13,196 nt of DNA from JAQBYK01 sp964499425 (lineage in GTDB: Bacteria > Patescibacteriota > Gracilibacteria > UBA1369 > LOWO2-01-FULL-3). The stretch lies in contig CAZCLD010000038.1 of assembly GCA_964499425.1 (NCBI GenBank), forward strand, positions 1-13,196, read 5' to 3'. Positions 7,765 to 13,196 of this stretch are shown piece by piece. The notes under the pieces are model-generated. The model searched no databases. It saw only the letters and a program-made list of their open reading frames with translations, and was not told the origin of the DNA. Numbering within the stretch: the first letter of the stretch is position 1; each line of letters starts with the position of its first letter. Both the position numbers and the translations under genes were made by a program.

Positions 7765-10656
7765 ATGTGGCTAAAACTCTGGGAGTACATTAAGGCCTCG
7801 CCAATCCAATTTTTCCTGATACTCATAGGAATATATGTTGGTATGAAGATCCTACTCTATCTTATGAGGCATCTTCATAGATATAGGGCTTCAAAAAACC
7901 TTGTGTTTTTGAGAGTGACGATGCCTAGAGCAGATTCCGCAAAGGATAAGGAGCAGCAAAATGAGAAAGATTTCAGAGAGAAAATCTCAGTAATGGCGCA
8001 GTTTTTTAGAAATCTCCATGAGACCAGAGAGATAAATATGATGAATACGATTAGAACACGATTATTCAAAAATAATATATTTACATTCGAATTAGTCGCG
8101 CATCAGAAAGTTCTAGATTTTTACGTAACTACACCGAAATATTATCAGGACATCGTTGAAAAACAGATTACATCCTATTATCCAAATGCGGACGTTCAAC
8201 CAATGGAACGATATGAGCACAAATTCAAGGATAGCAAAATTAAAGGATTCTATGCGTACTTGAATAAGACTTTTTGGTTTCCAATCAAGACTTTTAAGGT
8301 TGTAGAAAACGATCCACTAAATGATCTTACTAATATCTTCACAAAGCTCACAGAAGAAGAAACAGCAGTAATTCAACTAGTTGTCAGACCGATAGGCCCC
8401 AAATGGGCAAAGAAGGCAACAGCATTCGGGGAGGCATTCTTCAAAGGCAAGAAAACTGGTGGTATCAAAATACCTATTATCGGAGCTCTATTGAGCCTCT
8501 TACTGGACGTTGTAAAAGGGATATTCACCGGATACAAGCCCGATGCAGCAAAACAAGGAGGAGATGGTTATGTGAGAATGCTCCAGGCTAAAGAGGAAGT
8601 AGCAAAAAGAATAGGTGAAAAAGCATCTCAATCAGGCTTCGACACAGTAATTCGACTACTTGCAAGTGCAAAAACAGAGAAAAGGGCAGAAGACATTTCA
8701 AACAATATAATAGTGGGGTTGAATCTATTTAAAGATAGCGTGGCCAATTGGTTTCAAACCAAACGTTTATTCTTTATTGATAGCCTAAATGACAAGTGGT
8801 TTCTATATAATTTCAGGAATCGCTACATGGATACAAAACTCCTTTTCCTGGGAGAAAAAAAATCCATAATGGTGGAAGAAGAACTAGCAAGCGTCTACCA
8901 TTTCCCATCTAGTAAATACAACAAAAGTCCAAACATCAGGTGGCTTGCCTACAAAGTACTACCACCACCAACAAATCTGCCAACAGAGGGAATCCTTCTT
9001 GGACATAACACCTACAGAGGAAATAAACGAGAGGTCAGATTTATGCGTAAGGACAGATCCAGACATCACTACATTATTGGAAAATCCGGTTCTGGTAAAT
9101 CAGCCCTATTGTCATATATGGCTCGCCAGGATATCTGGAATGGAGATGGAGTATGTGTAATTGATCCACATGGTGATCTAGTAGAGGATATTTTGTCATA
9201 TTGTCCTAAAGAGAGAGCAAAGGATGTTATCATTTTTGACCCATCGGACCTGGAAAGACCAATGAGTATTAATATGCTGAAAGCCAAGACTCCAGAAGAA
9301 ATCGATCTGATATCTTCGCAGGCCACAGAAATATTCATCAAACTGTTTGGTGATGAGATTTTTGGACCCAGAATCCAACACTACTTCAGAAATGCCTGTC
9401 TAACACTCATGGAAGACCCCGATGAAGGAGCTACATTGATAGACATTCCTAGGGTATTTACCGATGAAGCATTCCTGAAATACAAAGTCTCAAAGGTGAA
9501 AAATCCAGTAGTAAAGTCCTTTTGGCAAAACGAATACGCCAATACAGGTGATAGGGAAAAACAAGAAATGATACCGTACTTTAGTTCAAAATTCGGTCCA
9601 TTTATCACGAATACGATTATGAGGAATACTATTGGACAGAAGGAATCTTCGTTTAATTTCAGGAAGGTAATGGATAGTCAGAGCATTCTCATGGTAAAAC
9701 TATCAAAAGGTACAATTGGTGACCTAAACACACAGCTCCTCGGTCTTGTTATGGTTGCCAAAATTCAAATGGCAGCCATGAGTAGAAATGACATGCCAGA
9801 AGATCAAAGAAAAGACTTCTATCTATATGTAGATGAGTTCCAGAATTTTGCAACAGATAGTTTCTGTTCCATTCTATCCGAAGCACGAAAATACCACCTT
9901 TGCTTGATAATGGCGCATCAATACATAAATCAGCTGGTTGTATCCAAAACCGGAAGTACTAATACGCAGATAAGAGACGCCGTTTTTGGTAACGTAGGTA
10001 GCATGGCATCCTTTAAAGTAGGTGCTGACGATGCAGAATACCTTGCAAAGGAGTACTCGCCAGTATTAACAGAACAAGATGTGATAAATGTGGCAAATTA
10101 CAAGATGTACATGAAACTAAACATAAACAATGCTACTTCAAGACCTTTTTCGGTCTCAACAATTTGGGATACAGCAAAACAAAGTCACAAGGTTGCTAAA
10201 CTAATAAAGGATTACTCCAGATTGAAACACGGACGAAAAAAATCATTTGTAGAACAAGAAATCATAACCAGAATTGGTATCGGCACAGATTCAGGGCCAG
10301 CAAAGCTGGAAGCATCTCAGGGACCAAACGCAGCTGGGCCTGCAGGCCCGCCAGGAGGCGACATGGCTGCAATGCTTGGAGGTGCAATGCCACCAGGGGC
10401 AGCCGTGCCCCCAACACCAGGAGCTACCCCACCTGCTGCACCTACAGCCACAAAGATAGCTGAGCCTAAAGCGCCAAGCGCACCCCAACCCACACAAACA
10501 CCGACTGAACCAGTAAAAGCACAACCCAAACCGGTTAGCTCTCCAGCCGACCCCGTAAATCCTCCGCCCGAACCTGCTAAACCATCCCCAAAAGTGGTTA
10601 CAACCTCTGTCACACCAGTTGAACCAAAAGTTCCATTACAGGAGAAAAAAAAGTAG
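7765..10656 (+). CDS. Membrane-anchored VirD4/TraG-like type IV secretion ATPase
   Basis: A 963-residue protein of the type IV coupling-protein / conjugative DNA-transfer ATPase superfamily. An N-terminal membrane helix (about 12-33) anchors it. A second hydrophobic stretch lies at about 234-254. The ATPase core has Walker A GKSGSGKS (439-446), CVIDPHGDL just after it, Walker B YLYVDEFQNF (D690-E691), and the sensor-like MAHQY (716-720). These suit a hexameric motor pumping DNA or protein at the inner face of the membrane. From about 841 to the end is a Pro/Ala/Gly-rich low-complexity tail, probably flexible and perhaps surface- or partner-binding. No relaxase, VirB4 or pilin gene is adjacent, so it is an orphan here; CPR genomes often carry such genes near pilus or uptake loci. 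It is monocistronic with its own promoter. Confidence 0.85.
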   Translation: MWLKLWEYIKASPIQFFLILIGIYVGMKILLYLMRHLHRYRASKNLVFLRVTMPRADSAKDKEQQNEKDFREKISVMAQFFRNLHETREINMMNTIRTRLFKNNIFTFELVAHQKVLDFYVTTPKYYQDIVEKQITSYYPNADVQPMERYEHKFKDSKIKGFYAYLNKTFWFPIKTFKVVENDPLNDLTNIFTKLTEEETAVIQLVVRPIGPKWAKKATAFGEAFFKGKKTGGIKIPIIGALLSLLLDVVKGIFTGYKPDAAKQGGDGYVRMLQAKEEVAKRIGEKASQSGFDTVIRLLASAKTEKRAEDISNNIIVGLNLFKDSVANWFQTKRLFFIDSLNDKWFLYNFRNRYMDTKLLFLGEKKSIMVEEELASVYHFPSSKYNKSPNIRWLAYKVLPPPTNLPTEGILLGHNTYRGNKREVRFMRKDRSRHHYIIGKSGSGKSALLSYMARQDIWNGDGVCVIDPHGDLVEDILSYCPKERAKDVIIFDPSDLERPMSINMLKAKTPEEIDLISSQATEIFIKLFGDEIFGPRIQHYFRNACLTLMEDPDEGATLIDIPRVFTDEAFLKYKVSKVKNPVVKSFWQNEYANTGDREKQEMIPYFSSKFGPFITNTIMRNTIGQKESSFNFRKVMDSQSILMVKLSKGTIGDLNTQLLGLVMVAKIQMAAMSRNDMPEDQRKDFYLYVDEFQNFATDSFCSILSEARKYHLCLIMAHQYINQLVVSKTGSTNTQIRDAVFGNVGSMASFKVGADDAEYLAKEYSPVLTEQDVINVANYKMYMKLNINNATSRPFSVSTIWDTAKQSHKVAKLIKDYSRLKHGRKKSFVEQEIITRIGIGTDSGPAKLEASQGPNAAGPAGPPGGDMAAMLGGAMPPGAAVPPTPGATPPAAPTATKIAEPKAPSAPQPTQTPTEPVKAQPKPVSSPADPVNPPPEPAKPSPKVVTTSVTPVEPKVPLQEKKK

Positions 10657-10688
10657 TAACCAGGGTAGAAATACGCTCGTAGTAATTA

Positions 10689-10716
10689 TTGACAGATTCT
10701 TCTTATATGATAGAAT
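10689..10716 (+). promoter_or_regulatory. Promoter of GC-rich unit 1
   Basis: TTGACA (10689-10694) and TAGAAT (10711-10716) with a 16-base spacer. RNA would start near 10723, about 325 bases before the ATG at 11048. The same pair of boxes precedes GC-rich unit 2. Confidence 0.65.
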
Positions 10717-10848
10717 TGTACGCTGGCATTCTTGTGCCTATTGATCCTTAAAATCAAGTAAAGAGTGATCTGTTTCCACCATGGTATTAAGGCCCTGCCT
10801 AAGGAGCCAGTATCTCGGAGATGGATCCTCTCTTTACTTACATGGGTA

Positions 10849-10875
10849 TAAGTATCTCGCAAAGCGAGATGCTTA
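10849..10875 (+). other. 12-bp hairpin with AAA loop in leader 1
   Basis: Arms 10849-10860 and 10864-10875 (TAAGTATCTCGC / GCGAGATGCTTA) pair over 12 positions with one T-G wobble and a three-base loop. No T run follows, so it is not a standard terminator. AGTATCTCG in its left arm is also found at 10809-10817, which allows an alternative fold. Confidence 0.5.
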
Positions 10876-10891
10876 CAATTGCTAAAACAAC

Positions 10892-10952
10892 CAATCAGTG
10901 GACCCCAAAAGGGAGAATACATAGAATTCTTCTTCCTGGAGTCCACTGATTG
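10892..10952. repeat. 12-bp perfect inverted repeat around a TAGAAT box
   Basis: CAATCAGTGGAC (10892-10903) is repeated in inverse as GTCCACTGATTG (10941-10952) with 37 bases between. Inside lies TAGAAT (10922-10927), with TGGACC (10899-10904) 17 bases upstream, so the repeat arms overlap or flank a possible second promoter. It could be a binding site, an RNA stem, or, less likely given the short spacer, an invertible segment. Confidence 0.6.
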
Positions 10953-10980
10953 ACGCCATATCGGTAGTCAGCTGGGGACA

Positions 10981-11009
10981 ATCGGGGAGGCGTGCGCAAC
11001 CTCTCCGAT
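10981..11009 (+). other. 10-bp hairpin upstream of GC-rich gene 1
   Basis: ATCGGGGAGG (10981-10990) and CCTCTCCGAT (11000-11009) pair over 10 positions with one G-T wobble and a 9-base loop. It is followed by CTTCACACTT, too poor in T for a confident terminator. It lies about 25 bases before the Shine-Dalgarno, so it may act in an mRNA leader. Confidence 0.45.
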
Positions 11010-11047
11010 CTTCACACTTCCGGGCGATTCCCCGGAGGGAGGTGACC

Positions 11048-11863
11048 ATGAACGCGCGACTTTCTTTGTTCGTGGCGGCCCTCATGGGGTTCGCCGTCCT
11101 CTTCATCAACCCCAGCCCTGCGTCAGCGAAGACGCGGAAGGCGGTCAAGGTCTGCAAGGGGGCCACCGTCATCCCGTACCTCAGCGACACGGGTGACAAC
11201 GCGATGTACGGCTTCACGTCGCTGGCGCGGGACTACAGCGGCTTCCCGGGCTCGCTCAAGGGGGCCATCGCCAAGTGGAACAAGGCCTGCGACCCCGCAC
11301 GCAAGCGGTTCCGCAAGTACCACAAGGCGGAGGTCATCTACGCCATCGCGTCCCACGACGACTACGACGGCTACTTCATCAGGAAGCGAGAGCTCTGGGA
11401 GCGCTCCATCAAGATGAACGGCTCCGTGGCAGTCAAGGACAGCGATGGCAACTTCGTCTGGGAGAAGAAGAAGCTCTCCGAGGCGGACGTGGGCGAGATC
11501 ATGCGGAAGGGGCTGGACGAGTACACGTACGGCGACATGCTCGCGGGAGACCGCGACGGCCTGCCCCACGGACGCAAGAGCACGCTCTCGCGCTTCGCCC
11601 GCGCGGCGCGGAAGGCCAGCGGCTACAAGGTCAAGCGGCGCAAGCCCAAGACCGACGCCAAGGCCAAGACGCGCACGCGCAAGCCCAGGGCCACCGCCAA
11701 GGCCGAGCCCGCGCCGCCCAAGCCCACCGTGGTGGCCGACGCCAAGCCCATCGGCTGCACCGTCCCCACCTGCCCCGACCCCCGCACGGGGGGCGGCATC
11801 GGGGGCGGCGGCGGGCCGATCCACCGGGTCCCCGCGAACCCGGAGAGCGGCGAGCTGCCCTAG
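11048..11863 (+). CDS. GC-rich exported basic protein, family unknown
   Basis: A 271-residue protein that I do not recognise. Residues 1-27 form a clear secretion signal: short basic start, hydrophobic core LSLFVAALMGFAVLF, and PASA before the likely cleavage after Ala27. The mature part is soluble-looking with aromatic and charged segments. It then has a Lys/Arg-rich stretch (about 188-218), Pro-rich linkers, and a Gly-rich end. Cys at 36, 81, 237 and 242 could form disulphides outside the cell. The ATG at 11048 is chosen over the in-frame GTG at 11042 because the GTG lies within the Shine-Dalgarno GGAGGGAGG (11034-11042), whose last GGAGG ends 5 bases before the ATG. Base use is strongly foreign: 42 of 60 G+C at 11641-11700, with nearly every third codon position G or C. 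Horizontal transfer is the simplest reading if assembly is sound. Confidence 0.75.
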   Translation: MNARLSLFVAALMGFAVLFINPSPASAKTRKAVKVCKGATVIPYLSDTGDNAMYGFTSLARDYSGFPGSLKGAIAKWNKACDPARKRFRKYHKAEVIYAIASHDDYDGYFIRKRELWERSIKMNGSVAVKDSDGNFVWEKKKLSEADVGEIMRKGLDEYTYGDMLAGDRDGLPHGRKSTLSRFARAARKASGYKVKRRKPKTDAKAKTRTRKPRATAKAEPAPPKPTVVADAKPIGCTVPTCPDPRTGGGIGGGGGPIHRVPANPESGELP

Positions 11864-11905
11864 CCCCATTCTGGGGCAAGCGACCGCCGGAGCGCATACT
11901 CCGGC
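11863..11905 (+). other. Two small hairpins after GC-rich gene 1
   Basis: GCCCCA/TGGGGC (11863-11868, 11872-11877, loop TTC) starts at the last base of the stop codon, followed by GCCGGAG/CTCCGGC (11886-11892, 11899-11905). Neither has a T run; they may stabilise the transcript end ahead of the terminator. Confidence 0.45.
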
Positions 11906-11928
11906 ACACACCAACCCATGTTGAGAGG

Positions 11929-11962
11929 AAGGGCCCGCCCGGCAACACCGAGCGGGTCCTTT
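11929..11962 (+). terminator. Terminator of GC-rich unit 1
   Basis: AAGGGCCCGC (11929-11938) and GCGGGTCCTT (11952-11961) form a 10-bp stem with one G-T wobble and a 13-base loop, and the stem runs into TTT. The short T run makes it plausible, not certain. Confidence 0.55.
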
Positions 11963-11984
11963 CACGTATCTAAGCCTGAAGACA

Positions 11985-12013
11985 TTGACAAATACGAGAT
12001 TATTGTGTAGAAT
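11985..12013 (+). promoter_or_regulatory. Promoter of GC-rich unit 2
   Basis: TTGACA (11985-11990) and TAGAAT (12008-12013) with a 17-base spacer. RNA would start near 12020, about 287 bases before the ATG at 12307. It lies just after the terminator of unit 1, so the units are separately transcribed. Confidence 0.75.
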
Positions 12014-12024
12014 TCCATGCTAAT

Positions 12025-12071
12025 CTTGGACTCATTCCAAGGTTATCGCGATCCTTAAAAACCATTTAAGG
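12025..12071 (+). other. Paired hairpins in leader 2
   Basis: Two perfect stem-loops begin right at the expected RNA start: CTTGGA/TCCAAG (12025-12030, 12036-12041, 5-base loop) and CCTTAAA/TTTAAGG (12053-12059, 12065-12071, 5-base loop). The second contains most of the GATCCTTAAAA box (12050-12060) shared with leader 1, where it can pair as TTGAT/ATCAA. Confidence 0.5.
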
Positions 12072-12306
12072 CAAGTCAACTTTCTTCTCTTTAAAAGTGG
12101 TGTTCTTCCATTTTCAATGTGTGAACATCCATAAAGAAAAGAAATATTGACTTGTCACATACTACAATCGTCCTGGTGCATTCCGTGCAACTTAACCCAT
12201 AAATTGCAGGGAAAGCACCGGGACCCCCTCGGTGTGCAACAAAGACTCGTGGACAAGCGCTCCCACGATGTCTCTAGCCATCCCCAAACGGGGAGGGAGG
12301 TGCTAC

Positions 12307-12909
12307 ATGAAGCGCATCACCATGATGACCGCACTCCTGCTCCTCGCGGGCGGATGTGCGGCAACCCTGACCGGTGTCCAGAAGACGGAGGCCGATCTCA
12401 AGGCCGCCGAGGCGGACAAGCAGCGCCACGACCTGGCCATGACCGAGGCCAAGCGGCTCGCAGAGGAGGCCAAGCGGAGGGCCGAGACGACCCGCAAGGC
12501 CCACGGCCGCGCCATCTACGACGACGCGGGACAGAAGATCACCCTCGCAGAGTCGCTGACCGGCAAGGCAGAGCAGCAGCGCCGCAAGGCCTGCACCTTC
12601 GACCCGTCGCTCTGCACGCAGGCGCCGCCCGCCAACACCTCGTCCGGTGCGCAGGCCAACCCCGACCTCCGGCCCGGGTACGACTTCTACGACGTCAAGA
12701 TCCAGGAGTTCGCACTCAGCCAGATGTGGGGGATCAGCCCCAGGCCCGTCGGCTGGCGCATCCAGGTGGACGCGGACGTGGGCAAGGTCAGCCTCACGAT
12801 CCACGGCGCGGAGAAGGTCGTCCTGCAGAAGCCCAACCCCTGGGCGCCCGGCTGCTACCGGTTCACCAACACCAACGTCGGGCCGTGCCCCGCCAACCCG
12901 ACCCCGTAG
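12307..12909 (+). CDS. GC-rich predicted lipoprotein, family unknown
   Basis: A 200-residue protein that I do not recognise. It starts with a lipoprotein signal: MKR, hydrophobic MMTALLLLAGG, and Cys17 as the likely lipidated residue (LAGGC is an acceptable, not perfect, lipobox). Residues about 25-95 are an Ala/Glu/Lys/Arg-rich probable coiled coil. After a Pro/Ser linker the C-terminal half (about 120-200) looks like a small beta-rich domain with Cys at 96, 103, 183 and 194. The frame stays open to a GTG at 12232, but a Shine-Dalgarno (GGGAGGGAGG, 12291-12300) 6 bases before the ATG at 12307, plus the signal peptide, fixes the start. Composition is foreign: 43 of 60 G+C at 12421-12480. The CATGAA start context and ribosome site closely match GC-rich gene 1, suggesting a common donor. 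Confidence 0.75.
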   Translation: MKRITMMTALLLLAGGCAATLTGVQKTEADLKAAEADKQRHDLAMTEAKRLAEEAKRRAETTRKAHGRAIYDDAGQKITLAESLTGKAEQQRRKACTFDPSLCTQAPPANTSSGAQANPDLRPGYDFYDVKIQEFALSQMWGISPRPVGWRIQVDADVGKVSLTIHGAEKVVLQKPNPWAPGCYRFTNTNVGPCPANPTP

Positions 12910-12918
12910 CAGTGGGGT

Positions 12919-12937
12919 TTGCACGTAGTATGTGCAA
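12919..12937. other. Short inverted repeat after the lipoprotein gene
   Basis: TTGCAC (12919-12924) and GTGCAA (12932-12937) are inverted around 7 bases, and the stop codon is flanked by ACCCC/GGGGT (12901-12905, 12914-12918). These lie between the gene and its terminator. Confidence 0.35.
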
Positions 12938-12943
12938 GTTAAC

Positions 12944-12982
12944 GCCCCGGGACCAACGATCCAAAAGATCGCCCGGGGCTTT
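12944..12982 (+). terminator. Terminator of GC-rich unit 2
   Basis: GCCCCGGG (12944-12951) pairs with CCCGGGGC (12972-12979). Above it, after a five-base bulge, CGATC/GATCG (12957-12961, 12967-12971) closes a CAAAA loop. TTT follows at 12980-12982. It is a strong stem with a short T run. Confidence 0.6.
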
Positions 12983-13010
12983 GACTTATACGAAATATTT
13001 CCGATCCAAG

Positions 13011-13040
13011 TGTGCGATCAGGATTCCATCCTGTCGCACA
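13011..13040 (-). other. 13-bp hairpin directly after tRNA-Met
   Basis: TGTGCGA-T-CAGGAT (13011-13024) pairs with ATCCTG-TCGCACA (13028-13040): 13 pairs, one bulged T, loop TCC. On the tRNA (minus) strand it begins at the base right after the encoded CCA. No T run follows, so it may be a processing or stabilising structure, a factor-assisted terminator, or the trace of an integration site. Confidence 0.6.
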
Positions 13041-13117
13041 TGGTGTCAGGGGGGAGATTTGAACTCCCGACCTCCGGGTTATGAATCCGACGCTCTCACC
13101 AACTGAGCTACCCTGCC
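13041..13117 (-). tRNA. Elongator tRNA-Met (CAT)
   Basis: A 77-base cloverleaf on the minus strand, with the anticodon CAT at 13081-13083 and CCA encoded at 13041-13043. The arms are: acceptor GGCAGGG/CCCTGAC, D-stem GCTC/GAGC, anticodon stem TCGGA/CCCGG, and T-stem GGGAG/CTCCC with loop TTCAAAT. The D-arm and T-arm resemble elongator tRNA-Met. It lacks the C1-A72 mismatch and full GGG/CCC anticodon pairs of an initiator. CAT could also be tRNA-Ile2 after lysidine modification. Two non-standard pairs occur, G2-A71 and A31-C39. It lies 4 bases after tRNA-fMet, so both probably come from one transcript. Confidence 0.85.
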
Positions 13118-13121
13118 AATT

Positions 13122-13196
13122 TGGTTGCGGGGGGGGGATTCGAACCCCCGACCTCCGGGATATGAGCCCGACGAGCTGCCACTGCTCTACCCCGCG
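13122..13196 (-). tRNA. Initiator tRNA-fMet (CAT)
   Basis: A complete 75-base cloverleaf on the minus strand whose first base is the last base of the window. The anticodon CAT is at 13162-13164 and CCA is encoded at 13122-13124. Initiator marks are present: a C1-A72 mismatch (CGCGGGG/CCCCGCA), three G-C pairs at the base of the anticodon loop (TCGGG/CCCGG), and A11-T24 in the D-stem (GAGC/GCTC). It starts protein synthesis after formylation. Its promoter must lie beyond the window, and the elongator tRNA-Met follows 4 bases downstream. Confidence 0.95.

Larger units (their letters stand above)
10657..11047. other. Intergenic leader region 1 (promoter, hairpins, no clear gene)
   Basis: A 391-base gap. 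It changes from AT-rich in the left part to GC-rich from about 10953. It holds a sigma-70-type promoter (10689-10716), the box GATCCTTAAAA (10743-10753), a 12-bp hairpin (10849-10875), a 12-bp inverted repeat (10892-10952), a 10-bp hairpin (10981-11009) and the Shine-Dalgarno of the next gene. A 34-codon frame (10781-10885) has no ribosome site. I read the region as a structured mRNA leader of about 325 bases, but an independent small RNA is possible. Confidence 0.5.
11864..12306. other. Intergenic leader region 2 (terminator, promoter, hairpins, no clear gene)
   Basis: A 443-base gap between the two GC-rich genes. Its left end holds hairpins and a terminator of unit 1. From about 11965 to 12170 it is AT-rich (20 of 60 G+C at 12061-12120) and carries a near-consensus promoter and two hairpins. 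From about 12170 it is GC-rich again, with several short stems (CACCG/CGGTG at about 12216-12234, CGTGG/CCACG at about 12248-12267, CCCC/GGGG just before the Shine-Dalgarno). No protein-coding signal was seen. Confidence 0.5.

Noticed and set aside
10892..10952. Integron attC site
   Set aside because: The repeat lacks the RYYYAAC/GTTRRRY core pair at its ends and no integron integrase is seen, although the one-gene-per-unit layout recalls gene cassettes.
10723..11040. T-box or other known riboswitch in leader 1
   Set aside because: No T-box AGGGTGG-type motif or other leader consensus that I know is present, and the downstream gene is not an amino-acid or tRNA gene.
11123..11965. Long minus-strand frame (280 codons) opposite the exported-protein gene
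   Set aside because: GC-rich DNA leaves open frames on all strands. The plus frame has the Shine-Dalgarno, signal peptide and G/C third positions; the minus frame has none of these and gives a low-complexity protein.
12147..12168. Second promoter TTGACT ... TACAAT in leader 2
   Set aside because: The boxes are only 10 bases apart, too close for a sigma-70-type promoter, and no better partner lies at 16-18 bases.
10657..13040. Attachment-site direct repeat copying the tRNA-Met 3' end
   Set aside because: I searched by eye for the tRNA 3' end sequence in the left flank and between the units and found no copy of useful length.
12147..13106. Plus-strand frame of 319 codons across the lipoprotein gene
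   Set aside because: It runs through the lipoprotein gene out of frame and into the elongator tRNA-Met, and is Arg/Gln/Gly-rich, as expected of a shadow frame.

Overview
The window looks like a piece of a small-genome bacterium of the Candidate Phyla Radiation (Patescibacteria). Evidence for this is a core of about 40% G+C (one 60-base line of the large ATPase gene, counted by hand, gives 24/60), tightly packed or overlapping genes, starts without Shine-Dalgarno sequences, a sigma-region-4/HARE-HTH protein, a stand-alone winged-helix regulator, and a large type IV secretion/conjugation-type ATPase. This placement is inference; no 16S rRNA or marker tree can be built here. The standard genetic code fits all genes.

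Layout: (1) bases 1-250, minus strand, the start of a charged hypothetical protein with a consensus promoter that would give a leaderless mRNA. (2) Bases 358-3996, plus strand, valS and a helical-repeat protein whose ATG directly follows the valS stop. (3) Bases 3986-5459, minus strand, two regulators: a sigma region 4 plus HARE-HTH protein, and a lone OmpR/PhoB-type DNA-binding domain. (4) Bases 5626-7699, plus strand, an overlapping operon of a DUF3467 protein, D-aminoacyl-tRNA deacylase (dtd) and glycyl-tRNA synthetase, ending in a terminator that overlaps the next promoter. (5) Bases 7765-10656, a 963-residue membrane-anchored VirD4/TraG-like ATPase. (6) Bases 10657-13040, an accessory-looking region with two very GC-rich genes (70% and 72% G+C in one counted line each). 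They encode an exported basic protein and a lipoprotein. Each sits in a unit with an AT-rich leader carrying a sigma-70-type promoter, a perfect Shine-Dalgarno, and a GC-rich hairpin terminator. (7) Bases 13041-13196, minus strand, elongator tRNA-Met and initiator tRNA-fMet genes 4 bases apart.

The housekeeping genes centre on translation: two aminoacyl-tRNA synthetases, a tRNA proofreading enzyme and both Met tRNAs. The striking part is region 6. Two foreign-looking secreted-protein genes have related promoter/leader modules and sit beside tRNA genes, a common integration target. No integrase, transposase, CRISPR array or direct attachment-site repeat was seen. The two leaders share a promoter core and an 11-base box (GATCCTTAAAA), which suggests two copies of one cassette design, but assembly chimerism has to be excluded.
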